Source: an uncultured Sutterella sp. (GTDB taxonomy: Bacteria > Pseudomonadota > Gammaproteobacteria > Burkholderiales > Burkholderiaceae_F). Taken from it: a stretch of DNA of 28,100 nucleotides. The notes under the pieces were generated by a model. It ran no database searches. It had not been told where the DNA came from and saw only the letters and a list, made by a program, of their open reading frames with translations. The translations under genes were made by a program, and so were the position numbers. This document shows, piece after piece, positions 16,212 to 23,286 of this stretch; position 1 is the first letter of the stretch; each line of letters starts with the position of its first letter. The stretch spans positions 1 through 28,100 of the forward strand of contig CAJJMF010000006.1 of the NCBI GenBank assembly GCA_905192805.1, given 5' to 3'.

Positions 16212-16536
16212 ATCGAAAGACAATGTGCTCGAGCGCTTGGCAGAAGTGATCGAATCGCGTAAAACAGCGGATCCTCAAACGTCTTATGTCGCCAAACTTT
16301 TCCACAAGGGCCCAGATGGGTTTTTAAAGAAGGTGGGTGAGGAAGCCACGGAAACCGTGATGGCAGCTAAAGACGCCGATAAGAGCAAGATTATTTATGA
16401 GTGTGCCGATTTGTGGTTTCACACTCTGGTCATGTTGGCGTATTATGACTTAGGGCCTGAGGATGTTCTTCAGGAGTTAGCCCGGCGCGAAGGACTCTCA
16501 GGGATTGCTGAGAAAGCTTCACGTAAGCCCGATTAA
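16201..16536 (+). CDS. hisE: phosphoribosyl-ATP pyrophosphohydrolase
   Basis: A 111-residue all-helical MazG-like hydrolase that converts PR-ATP to PR-AMP. SYVAKLFHKGPDGFLKKVGEEATETVMAA includes the metal-binding EExxE-like cluster, and the ECADLWFHTLVMLAYYDL helix carries further acidic ligands. ATG 16201 lies after AAGGAG and overlaps hisI by 11 bases; a GTG one codon later is an alternative start. It ends the his cluster; hinT follows after a 133-bp gap containing a hairpin. Confidence 0.95.
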   Translation: MVSESKDNVLERLAEVIESRKTADPQTSYVAKLFHKGPDGFLKKVGEEATETVMAAKDADKSKIIYECADLWFHTLVMLAYYDLGPEDVLQELARREGLSGIAEKASRKPD

Positions 16537-16553
16537 GCACCGAGGATTTGATT

Positions 16554-16595
16554 AACCTCAGAGCGTGGGCTCCGAGGTTCTGAAATGGGCCCATT
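16554..16595. repeat. hairpin and 12-bp palindrome between hisE and hinT
   Basis: AACCTC (16554-16559) and GAGC pair with GCTC and GAGGTT (ending 16579) around a GTGG loop, with one A/C mismatch. Just after is the perfect palindrome AATGGGCCCATT (16584-16595). There is no T run. The element separates the his genes from hinT-tat and could be a processing site or operator. Confidence 0.45.
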
Positions 16596-16669
16596 CAATG
16601 GTAATATTGGGTGAGTCCGAATTAAAACGTGTGGATTGCGTTTTAGTTCATTCACACCATGAGGACAGC

Positions 16670-17008
16670 ATGCAGCTTGATGATTGTATTTTTTGTAAGA
16701 TTGCCCGTGGAGACATTCCTGCCTCCAAGGTTTATGAAGATGAGGATGTAGTCGCCTTTAAAGATATTCATCCTAAGGCACCAGTTCACTTGCTCATCAT
16801 TCCGAAGCAGCATATCACGTCGTTAGCTCATGCTGAGGACTCGGATGCGCCACTTTTAGGTAAAATGCTTACCTTAACGCGTAAACTAGCTCTACAGGAA
16901 GGGGCTACCAATGGTTTCCGCGTCGTCATTAACACTGGTCACGATGGTGGTCAGGAAGTCGATCATTTGCATGTTCACGTTTTGGGCGGTCCCCAACCGT
17001 GGCACTAA
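16670..17008 (+). CDS. hinT: HIT-family purine nucleoside phosphoramidase
   Basis: A 112-residue HIT protein. CIFC (Cys6, Cys9) and KIARGDIPASKVYEDEDVVAFKDI are typical of the HinT branch. The histidine triad HLHVHVLGG lies at 99-107, with the nucleophile in the last His pair, and the C-terminus ends PWH. It hydrolyses AMP-lysine and aminoacyl-adenylate-type phosphoramidates. ATG 16670, with GAGG five bases upstream, is preferred to an upstream in-frame start that would add 35 unrelated residues. hinT between hisE and tatA is normal in betaproteobacteria. Confidence 0.94.
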   Translation: MQLDDCIFCKIARGDIPASKVYEDEDVVAFKDIHPKAPVHLLIIPKQHITSLAHAEDSDAPLLGKMLTLTRKLALQEGATNGFRVVINTGHDGGQEVDHLHVHVLGGPQPWH

Positions 17009-17023
17009 CTTGGAGAGTTTAAA

Positions 17024-17251
17024 ATGGGATCCCTTTCTGTATGGCATTGGCTGATTGTATTAGCGATTGTTGTGTTGGTTTTCGGCACGGGCAAACTCAA
17101 GAATTTGGGTAAAGATTTGGGCGGCGCCATCAAAGGCTTCAAAGAAGGTATGGCTGAAGCGGAAACGCCTGTCGAAAAGAAAGAAATCGCTCAGGAAAAG
17201 CCGGCTCAGCCTCAGCAGACGGCTGAATCAAAAGACAAGGTTCAGGGCTAA
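17024..17251 (+). CDS. tatA: Sec-independent translocase subunit TatA
   Basis: A 75-residue protein with a short N-terminal membrane helix (WHWLIVLAIVVLVF), the FGTGKLKNLGKDLGGAIKGFKEGM hinge and amphipathic helix, and a charged, Gln/Lys/Glu-rich flexible tail. TatA oligomers form the transport pore for folded twin-arginine substrates. GGAG lies seven bases before the ATG. A long hairpin and an intrinsic terminator separate it from tatB, which may help make TatA more abundant than TatB and TatC. Confidence 0.96.
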   Translation: MGSLSVWHWLIVLAIVVLVFGTGKLKNLGKDLGGAIKGFKEGMAEAETPVEKKEIAQEKPAQPQQTAESKDKVQG

Positions 17252-17306
17252 CCCCAGAGGACTTGTGCTTGGGTGTACAGGTCCTTGGTCGTTTCATATA
17301 CCGCTT

Positions 17307-17331
17307 AGGTGAGAAAAGTCTTTTCTCACCT
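17307..17331 (+). repeat. perfect 11-bp hairpin after tatA
   Basis: AGGTGAGAAAA (17307-17317) pairs perfectly with TTTTCTCACCT (17321-17331), leaving a three-base loop. No T run follows the stem. It may protect the tatA 3' end or act as a processing site ahead of the terminator at 17384. Confidence 0.6.
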
Positions 17332-17365
17332 GTCCCCTTGTTAGGCGAAGGTCGCGAGCGTACGG

Positions 17366-17389
17366 CCAGCGGCATCGTTTAAGCCGCGG
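17366..17389 (+). promoter_or_regulatory. candidate antiterminator hairpin before tatB
   Basis: GCGGC (17369-17373) pairs with GCCGC (17383-17387), and CC (17366-17367) with GG (17388-17389) across a bulged A. This hairpin would occupy the 5' arm of the terminator at 17384-17410, so the two cannot form together. That is the usual topology of a transcription attenuator. Confidence 0.4.
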
Positions 17390-17415
17390 CAGTCGTATGA
17401 CTGACCGCGGTTTTT
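17384..17415 (+). terminator. intrinsic terminator between tatA and tatB
   Basis: CCGCGG plus CAGTC (17384-17394) pairs with GACTG, a bulged A, and CCGCGG (17399-17410) around a GTAT loop. Five T follow directly (17411-17415). The tatB ATG is only 19 bases further on, so this terminator lies within the tatB leader. Confidence 0.75.
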
Positions 17416-17434
17416 GCAATACTGGAAAAATATC

Positions 17435-18103
17435 ATGTTTGATTTTGGATTTAGCGAGATGCTCGTCATTGGGGCGGTAGCGCTCGTGGTGCTAGGGCCA
17501 GAACCCTCGCCGACCGTTGCTAAGACGGCCGGGGAGTGGATTGGTAAAGCGCAGCGCTTCGTTTCTCAAGTGAAGTCGGACATCGATCGTGAAGCGGACT
17601 TTGCCGAACTCAAAAAGCTTCAAGACCAAGCGAAGTCACTCGCTGACGAAGTCAAAAGCACCGTACAAAAATCGGCTAACGATATCCAGAAATCGGCCAA
17701 TGCCTTAAACGATACGGTTTCGGAAACGAAAACCTCGCTCGATGAGTCCGTCTCGGCTGTGCAGAGTTCCCTCAACGATATGGAAAAGGAAGTCCAGGCG
17801 GCGACCAGTTCCATTGAAAGTGCGACGACTAACACGGTGAGTACGTCGGCGACGACGGAAGAGGAAATTGCGGATTTCTACGGATGGACCGGTGTCGATC
17901 CTCAACCTCCCACGCCAACCTACGAGTGGCGCGAACCCAAGATTTTCAAAAAGCGTTACCACTCGGGGCCCAGTGTGGATGAGTTGGCCCGTGAAGTGGA
18001 GCGTTTGCGTCGCGAATTAGGCTTAAGAGAAACCAAATTGGGCGGTAGTAACCGTCGTTATAACGTACGCGCACGTTCCAACCGCGTTCGCATTTACCGC
18101 TAA
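17435..18103 (+). CDS. tatB: Sec-independent translocase subunit TatB (long form)
   Basis: TatB binds TatC to form the receptor for twin-arginine signal peptides. The N-terminus MFDFGFSEMLVIGAVALVVLGPE is the classical TatB helix with Glu8 and the LGPE hinge, followed by an amphipathic helix. At 222 residues it is longer than E. coli TatB (171). The extra part is a Ser/Thr/Asn-rich helical region with repeated KSA, SSL and ET-type turns (about 60-145) and a very basic end rich in Arg. ATG 17435 is chosen; an in-frame TTG at 17414 would overlap the terminator. Confidence 0.93.
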   Translation: MFDFGFSEMLVIGAVALVVLGPEPSPTVAKTAGEWIGKAQRFVSQVKSDIDREADFAELKKLQDQAKSLADEVKSTVQKSANDIQKSANALNDTVSETKTSLDESVSAVQSSLNDMEKEVQAATSSIESATTNTVSTSATTEEEIADFYGWTGVDPQPPTPTYEWREPKIFKKRYHSGPSVDELAREVERLRRELGLRETKLGGSNRRYNVRARSNRVRIYR

Positions 18104-18115
18104 AGAGACAAAGCT

Positions 18116-18901
18116 ATGGCTGAACATAACGAAATCGAAACGGCCGACATGGAGCAACCGCTCATGTCCCACTTGGTGGAGTTACGCAATCGAACGGTGA
18201 AGGCGGCTATTGCCATTATTGTGGTGTTTTTTGCCTTGTCTCCTTTCATGCGTCCGATTTTTGACTTCCTGAGTCAACCGTTGATGGTCGCCCTTCCTCA
18301 AGGGGTGAAACTGCTGGCCACGGGGGTGGTGGCTCCCTTTATGGTGCCCCTTAAGGTGACGTTGTTTGTGGCGTTTTTGATTGCCCTACCCTATGTGCTC
18401 TACCAAGCCTGGGCCTATATCGCTCCCGCCCTTTATCGACGCGAAAAGCGTTTAGCGCTCCCGATTTTGGTGTCCTCGATTGTGATGTTTGCCCTCGGGA
18501 TGGCCTATTGCTATTTCATCGTCTTTCGCATGGTCTTCCAGTTTATTGCAGGTTTTTCACCGACGAGTGTGAACTTTGCGCCGGACATTGACTCGTACTT
18601 TAGCTTTGTCCTTACCATGTTTTTTGCCTTTGGGTTGACCTTTGAGGTACCGATTGTGGTGATGGTGCTCAACCATGTTGGGTTAGCCTCGTACGAAAAG
18701 CTGGTGAAGGCCCGTCCGTTTGTGATTGTGGGGGCTTTTGTTTTAGCCGCGATCTTCACCCCGCCCGATGTGTTATCGCAGCTCTTGTTGGCGTTGCCAT
18801 TGGTGGTACTCTTCCAAGCGGGGATTTGGTTGGTCAAGGCCTTTGGTAAGACCCAAGCCGATATCGATGGCGAGGTTCGCGTCGAAGACGACGAAGAGTA
18901 A
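18116..18901 (+). CDS. tatC: Sec-independent translocase subunit TatC
   Basis: A 261-residue inner-membrane protein with about six transmembrane segments. It starts with the family pattern MSHLVELRNR. The first periplasmic loop and second segment PFMVPLKVTLFVAFLIALPYVLYQAWAYIAPALYRREKR contain the conserved signal-peptide-binding region, and FGLTFEVPIVVMVL is the later conserved block. The tail is acidic and repeats a short DDEE-type stretch. It lies 12 nt after tatB, so the two are co-transcribed, and a strong terminator follows. Confidence 0.96.
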   Translation: MAEHNEIETADMEQPLMSHLVELRNRTVKAAIAIIVVFFALSPFMRPIFDFLSQPLMVALPQGVKLLATGVVAPFMVPLKVTLFVAFLIALPYVLYQAWAYIAPALYRREKRLALPILVSSIVMFALGMAYCYFIVFRMVFQFIAGFSPTSVNFAPDIDSYFSFVLTMFFAFGLTFEVPIVVMVLNHVGLASYEKLVKARPFVIVGAFVLAAIFTPPDVLSQLLLALPLVVLFQAGIWLVKAFGKTQADIDGEVRVEDDEE

Positions 18902-18922
18902 GACCACGAAGAGTAAACGAAT

Positions 18923-18956
18923 AATGGGGGTGTCGGTGTGACACCCCCATTTCTTT
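18923..18956 (+). terminator. terminator of tatC
   Basis: A perfect 12-bp stem, AATGGGGGTGTC (18923-18934) with its complement (18940-18951), has a five-base loop and is followed by TCTTT. It lies between the convergent tatC and protease genes. The minus-strand flank is less T-rich, so it serves mainly tatC. Confidence 0.7.
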
Positions 18957-18989
18957 GGGTTTTAGTCCAGGACTGCCGGGCCTTCTGGT

Positions 18990-20132
18990 TTAGGCAACAT
19001 TGAGAATCGCTTCATTGGACGGTTGCTTGAGCGGATTGTCCGGTCGTTTACTGGGCTTAATCGTGATGGTATGAAGCGTTTTTCCACGCAACACTTTTAT
19101 CGTGATTTCCTTTTCTGGCGTTAGCCCGGCAATCACATCGAGGAGTCGGGTCATTTGATAGATATCCTCGTCCCCCACACGCACAATGACATCAAAGGCA
19201 CGCAACCCAGCACGACTAGCGGGACTCCCCTGAATGACGGAACTGACCATCACGCCATTGGTCACCTCAAGTCCTAAGTCGCGAGCGAATTCGGGTGTGA
19301 TCTGCTGAGGCACAATGCCGATATAGCCGCGCTCGAGGCGATTGCCACTCATCAGGGTGGGTAATACTTTCTGAATCATTGAGACCGGAATCGCAAACCC
19401 AATCCCAATGAACCCCTCGGAAGCGTCGGGTGAAAAAATGGCGGTATTAATGCCCACCAGCTTGCCCTCGGCGTCGACTAATGCGCCCCCCGAGTTCCCT
19501 TGGTTAATGGCTGCGTCGGTTTGGATAAAATCTTCATAGTTGTTGAGCCCAAAACCATGGCGTCCCAACCCCGAGATAATGCCTGCCGTGACGGTTTGTC
19601 CGACAGCAAAGGGATTACCAATCGCGAGGACGGGATGACCGACTTTGATTGTGTCCGTGTTGGCCATTTCGATGGCGGGAAGACTGTTGGCCAGAATTTT
19701 GATCATGGCCAAATCAGTATCTTTATCGGCATTGAGTATTTGACCGTGAAAGCGTTGTCCGTTGTTGAGCGTGACAATTAAATCGGTAAAGCCGTTAATG
19801 ACATGCTGATTGGTTAACACATAGCCATCGGGGTTGACAATGACACCGCTACCGATCGTCTCGAGTGCGTGCTCGGTAAAGAGCTCTTGCACTCGGTCGG
19901 GTGCTTCTGAGCGTTCGGTTTGTGTGGCACGTGTTTGAATGGTGACAACAGAAGGGGCGGCCTTTTCCGCAGCAAAACTCATGTCCCACGCTTTAGGGGC
20001 GCTTTGAGTCGTCGTCTCTGGAACGGGGGAGGCGGTTTTTGGTGTATGCTCGACAATAAGGCTATAGGCCCCATAAACGGCCATGGCAAGCGTAAAGAGT
20101 TGGGCTAACAAAAGCCATAAACGGCGCAACAT
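18990..20132 (-). CDS. degS: membrane-anchored DegS/AlgW-type serine protease
   Basis: A 380-residue S1C (HtrA) protease with an N-terminal membrane anchor (about 5-27). The protease domain has the triad His110 (TNQHVI), Asp140 (DTDLAMIK) and Ser214 (QGNSGGAL). A single PDZ domain runs from about 268 to 358. One PDZ plus an anchor fits DegS/AlgW, which cleave the anti-sigma factor RseA/MucA under envelope stress, rather than DegP with two PDZ domains; the substrate here is not shown. The ATG at 20132 gives a normal anchor; a longer frame upstream runs into the divergent Nif3 gene and is rejected. The SD is weak. Confidence 0.9.
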   Translation of the reverse strand: MLRRLWLLLAQLFTLAMAVYGAYSLIVEHTPKTASPVPETTTQSAPKAWDMSFAAEKAAPSVVTIQTRATQTERSEAPDRVQELFTEHALETIGSGVIVNPDGYVLTNQHVINGFTDLIVTLNNGQRFHGQILNADKDTDLAMIKILANSLPAIEMANTDTIKVGHPVLAIGNPFAVGQTVTAGIISGLGRHGFGLNNYEDFIQTDAAINQGNSGGALVDAEGKLVGINTAIFSPDASEGFIGIGFAIPVSMIQKVLPTLMSGNRLERGYIGIVPQQITPEFARDLGLEVTNGVMVSSVIQGSPASRAGLRAFDVIVRVGDEDIYQMTRLLDVIAGLTPEKEITIKVLRGKTLHTITIKPSKRPDNPLKQPSNEAILNVA

Positions 20133-20168
20133 TGGTGATGAAATCCCACAAAACAAAAGGAAGCTTCT

Positions 20169-20921
20169 ATGCGTAGAAACGATCTTATTGACTATATTAA
20201 CAAATACCTTGCGGTTGAGGCGTTTAAGGATTATGCGCCAAATGGTTTGCAAGTTGAGGGCACCGACGAGGTCAATCGCATTGTTTTGGGGGTCACTGCT
20301 TCTCAGGCACTCCTTGAGCAAGCCGTGGCACAACGTGCCGATATGATTTTGGTGCACCACGGCTGGTTTTGGCGTGGAGAGCCCTCGGTGGTCGTCGGTA
20401 TGAAGAAACGCCGATTGGCGACGTTACTCGCACACAATATTAATTTGGCGGCTTATCATTTGCCCTTAGATGCACACACGGAAATCGGGAATAATGCTCA
20501 GCTCGGTATGCGCCTAGGATTTAAACCTCTGTATCAGACGGGGGAGATGAATTTGGTTTGGGTGGGTGAACCCCTTACCGAAGGACTGACCGCTTCATCG
20601 CTCATTGAGCGCGTCACGACGGTTCTGGAGCGTGCTCCGAGTGTGATGGGACCAACGGACAAACCGTTAAAGAAAATTGCTTGGTGCACCGGGGCTGCTC
20701 AGGATTTTCTATCCGTGGCACTGGAAGAGGGATGTGATGCGTATATATCGGGCGAAGTGAGTGAGCGGACGTTCCATGAGGCCCAGGAAAATGACATTTT
20801 ATATGTAGCCGCCGGGCACCATGCGACCGAACGCTTCGGTATTCAAGCCTTAGGAGATCATTTATTGCAAACCTTCCCTGAGCTCTCGATCCAGTATCAA
20901 GAAATTAATAACCCAGTATAG
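20169..20921 (+). CDS. Nif3-like dinuclear metal-centre protein
   Basis: A 250-residue member of the Nif3/YbgI family, whose dinuclear metal site is formed by His, Asp and Glu ligands. These are visible as ILVHHGWFW, AYHLPLDAH and, near the C-terminus, GHHATERFG. The family forms hexameric rings; some members are described as GTP cyclohydrolase I type 2-like, but the true role is unsettled. AAGGAAG precedes the ATG at about six bases. It diverges from the protease gene with only 36 bp between start codons. In many Burkholderiales petABC follows; here sspA does. Confidence 0.92.
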   Translation: MRRNDLIDYINKYLAVEAFKDYAPNGLQVEGTDEVNRIVLGVTASQALLEQAVAQRADMILVHHGWFWRGEPSVVVGMKKRRLATLLAHNINLAAYHLPLDAHTEIGNNAQLGMRLGFKPLYQTGEMNLVWVGEPLTEGLTASSLIERVTTVLERAPSVMGPTDKPLKKIAWCTGAAQDFLSVALEEGCDAYISGEVSERTFHEAQENDILYVAAGHHATERFGIQALGDHLLQTFPELSIQYQEINNPV

Positions 20922-20979
20922 TGAAGAAGAAATCTTTCTTAGTCTCGCAGTCGAATTCATTAGAATAAAATAAAAAAGA

Positions 20980-21008
20980 TTGTGTTTTTTAAGAAAAGTT
21001 GTTAAAAT
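20980..21008 (+). promoter_or_regulatory. candidate promoter of sspA
   Basis: TTGTGT (20980-20985) and TAAAAT (21003-21008) are separated by 17 bp. The -10 is one base from consensus and the -35 is weak. It would give an sspA leader of about 150 bases containing small stems such as TGAGG/CCTCA and TGGGT/ACCCA. The 243-bp gap has no other gene-like content. Confidence 0.45.
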
Positions 21009-21164
21009 TCTCCACCTCAGTGGTTTCATGCGAGCGTTGTGAGGAGCCCCCTCAATAGGCGTCGTTTTGAGACAGTCGTAATTAATGCGAACTTCCCCAT
21101 CGCGTTGGGTCACACCCAGGGCTATCCTGACGCAGTAGGGGACTTTTAAGGAAATCCGTTCACT

Positions 21165-21767
21165 ATGATGAAGCTTTATTCGGGGATGACGTGCCCGTTT
21201 TCTCACAGCTGCCGTTTTGTGCTCTATGAAAAGGGGTGCGAATTTGAAACGACCGAAATTGACCTCTATCACCCGGTCGATGTGACCAATTTGAATCCTT
21301 ACGGTGAAGTGCCAATTCTCGAAGAGCGCGATTTAATTTTGTACTCGGCCGATGTGATCAATGCCTATATTGACGATCGTTTCCCGCATCCCCAGCTTTT
21401 GCCGCCGGATCCGATGAACCGTGCGCGTGCCCGCTTGTGCAATTTCGTTTTTAACCGCGAAATTATGCCTTGGGTTCGTGCCTTGGAAAACCGTGATCTG
21501 ACGCCGGAAAACCATAAAATTGCGCGTGATCGTTTGCGCGACCAATTAACACTCTTAGGGGTTCGGTTGAATAACTCCAAGTACATTTTGGGTGATGAAT
21601 TTACGCTCTTGGATGTGTCGCTTGCACCGATCCTCTGGCGCTTGGATCACTATGGTATCGAGCTGCCGGAAGTGGCGGCGAATTTGATGACGTATGCTGA
21701 ACGCGTGTTCTCGCGTCCGGCGTTCATCGATTCGATGACCCCTTCGGAACGCGTGATGCGTCGCTAA
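21165..21767 (+). CDS. sspA: stringent starvation protein A (GST-fold RNA polymerase factor)
   Basis: A 200-residue GST-fold protein without glutathione-transferase activity in characterised members. SspA binds RNA polymerase and alters transcription in stationary phase and stress, including virulence genes in some pathogens. The N-terminal MMKLYSGMTCPFSHSCRFVL and GEVPILEERDLILYSADVINAYID are diagnostic. AAGGA lies about 12 bases before the ATG, a somewhat long spacing; a second ATG follows immediately. It forms the usual pair with sspB 51 nt downstream. Confidence 0.95.
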   Translation: MMKLYSGMTCPFSHSCRFVLYEKGCEFETTEIDLYHPVDVTNLNPYGEVPILEERDLILYSADVINAYIDDRFPHPQLLPPDPMNRARARLCNFVFNREIMPWVRALENRDLTPENHKIARDRLRDQLTLLGVRLNNSKYILGDEFTLLDVSLAPILWRLDHYGIELPEVAANLMTYAERVFSRPAFIDSMTPSERVMRR

Positions 21768-21818
21768 TACCCTAGTCATGGGTTTGAATGCTTAGAAGGC
21801 GATACGCAAGGAGTAAGC

Positions 21819-22217
21819 ATGGAAAATAAAGAAGCCAAACCGATCAAGCCGTATTTGATGGATGCGGTGCTGGAGTATTGTCGCGATAACGGTTGCTCGC
21901 CCTACATGATGGTCGCTGTGGATGACTATTGTGTTTTACCGCGCGAATACGTCCGTGACAACATGATTGTGTTTGATTTAAGTGATGAAGCAGTGAACCA
22001 ACTCTCGATCACGAGCGATGCGGTGCAGTTTCAGGCGCGTTTTTCTGGGGAAGTCGAAAATGTCTATGTCCCGTTAAATCGTGTTGCTGCCGTGACGCCG
22101 CTCGAGTATCAAGAATTTGCTTTGCGTTTTGAAGTGACACCCACGGAAAAGGCGCCGCAAACGGAAAATTCGGATGGTGAAGAAGCTCCTGTTCGTCGCC
22201 CAACTCGCGTAAAATAA
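21819..22217 (+). CDS. sspB: ClpXP adaptor SspB
   Basis: A 132-residue adaptor that binds ssrA-tagged proteins and delivers them to ClpXP. The N-terminal fold shows KPYLMDAVLEYCRDNGCSPYMMVAVD and the FDLSDEAV...FQARFSG core. A flexible acidic linker then leads to the terminal PTRVK, matching the ClpX-binding tail of E. coli SspB (ending RVVK). AAGGAG precedes the ATG. The conserved tail supports function. Confidence 0.95.
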   Translation: MENKEAKPIKPYLMDAVLEYCRDNGCSPYMMVAVDDYCVLPREYVRDNMIVFDLSDEAVNQLSITSDAVQFQARFSGEVENVYVPLNRVAAVTPLEYQEFALRFEVTPTEKAPQTENSDGEEAPVRRPTRVK

Positions 22218-22258
22218 GTGGGGGAGATTGTACACAGTTAGGATGACGGTGTGATCGG

Positions 22259-22288
22259 TTCACACATTGGCGCAATATTGTGTATAAT
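22259..22288 (+). promoter_or_regulatory. promoter of tRNA-Thr
   Basis: TTCACA (22259-22264), 18 bp, then a perfect TATAAT (22283-22288), with the tRNA 5' end 13 bases further on. The -35 overlaps an inverted repeat, GTGTGA (22249-22254) with TCACAC (22260-22265), which could be an operator. Confidence 0.7.
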
Positions 22289-22300
22289 CCTCGCTCCAGT

Positions 22301-22376
22301 GCCTCTTTAGCTCAGTTGGTAGAGCAACCGCCTTGTAAGCGGTAGGTCAACTGTTCGAGTCAGTTAAGGGGCACCA
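22301..22376 (+). tRNA. tRNA-Thr (anticodon TGT)
   Basis: A complete 76-base cloverleaf. The acceptor arms GCCTCTT and AAGGGGC pair with one G-T. The D arm is TAGCTCAGTTGGTAGAGC. The anticodon stem ACCGC/GCGGT carries loop CTTGTAA, with anticodon TGT at 22334-22336 reading ACA (Thr). The T arm is AACTG/CAGTT with loop TTCGAGT. CCA is encoded (22374-22376). The promoter lies just upstream and a strong terminator just downstream, so it is a single-gene unit. No integrase is next to it. Confidence 0.97.
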
Positions 22377-22386
22377 CTAAATTTAG

Positions 22387-22423
22387 GCCCATGTTATTAG
22401 AAGCTCAATAACATGGGCTTTTT
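22387..22423 (+). terminator. terminator of tRNA-Thr
   Basis: GCCCATGTTATT (22387-22398) pairs perfectly with AATAACATGGGC (22407-22418) around eight bases, and five T follow. It starts 10 bases after the tRNA. Confidence 0.85.
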
Positions 22424-22449
22424 CTTTGCCGTTCGAGTGATGCGATGGG

Positions 22450-23277
22450 TTAGGCCGCTCGACGCCCCATCGTAATGCGATCGTTGCCACCGTAGTCCTT
22501 TACGGTACGCACGCCTGCCAGTCCAGACACGCGGAAGAGGCATTCGACCGCTTCGCCTTGATCATAGCCGTGCTCCACGATCAACCAACCGCCCACATTG
22601 AGGTGTTGCATGGCATGGTGAGCAATCTCGGCGATCGCACTCAACCCATCTTGGTGGTCGGTGAGTGCATCGAGGGGTTCGGTACCTAGCTTAAGCAGAT
22701 GTTCGTCATCCGGGCGGATATAAGGGGGATTACTCACGATCAGATCGAACGTTTCCTCCTCACCAATTGGTTCCCACCAGGAGCCTTGTCGGAACTCAAT
22801 GCTGGCATCCAAAAGCTGAGCATTTTCCTTGGCTACGTCCAGCGCTTCGGCTGAGCGATCCGTGGCGACCACGGTCGCATTGGGGCACTCTTTAGCGAGC
22901 GTAATGGCAATACAACCACTGCCCGTTCCTAAGTCCAAAATCCTCGGATTGGGAGTGACGACAATCTGGGCTTGCTCAATGAGAACTTCGGTATCCGGAC
23001 GGGGAATCAAGACACTCTGATTGACTTTAAAGTATCGCCCGAAAAACTCTTGTCGACCCACCAAGTAAGGAATTGGCATCCCTTCTAAGCGCATCGTGAT
23101 GAAGAGATCGAACTTCACAATCGCAAACTCGTCGAGGGTTTCGTCGTCATGGGCGATCAAGTACTCTTTAGGTTTGTCGAGTACAAAGGCGAGCAAAATC
23201 ATCGCTTCGAAGCGACCGACCTTGGGGGTCGCCTCCGCGAGAACATAGCGAATGGTGTTACGTTCGATCTCAGTCAT
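22450..23277 (-). CDS. prmC: release factor glutamine methyltransferase
   Basis: A 275-residue SAM-dependent enzyme that methylates the Gln of the GGQ motif in release factors RF1 and RF2. It has an N-terminal helical domain and the VLIPRPDTEVLIE linker. The Rossmann domain has LDLGTGSGCIAI (SAM loop), and NPPYI is the catalytic motif that contacts the substrate Gln. GAGG precedes the ATG, which starts 9 nt after the prfA stop, so the enzyme is co-transcribed with its own substrate. Confidence 0.96.
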   Translation of the reverse strand: MTEIERNTIRYVLAEATPKVGRFEAMILLAFVLDKPKEYLIAHDDETLDEFAIVKFDLFITMRLEGMPIPYLVGRQEFFGRYFKVNQSVLIPRPDTEVLIEQAQIVVTPNPRILDLGTGSGCIAITLAKECPNATVVATDRSAEALDVAKENAQLLDASIEFRQGSWWEPIGEEETFDLIVSNPPYIRPDDEHLLKLGTEPLDALTDHQDGLSAIAEIAHHAMQHLNVGGWLIVEHGYDQGEAVECLFRVSGLAGVRTVKDYGGNDRITMGRRAA

Positions 23278-23286
23278 TCAAACCTC

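Noticed and set aside
22301..22450. tRNA-Thr as an integration site for a mobile element
   Set aside because: No integrase, direct repeat of the tRNA 3' end or foreign genes lie next to it; prmC follows directly.
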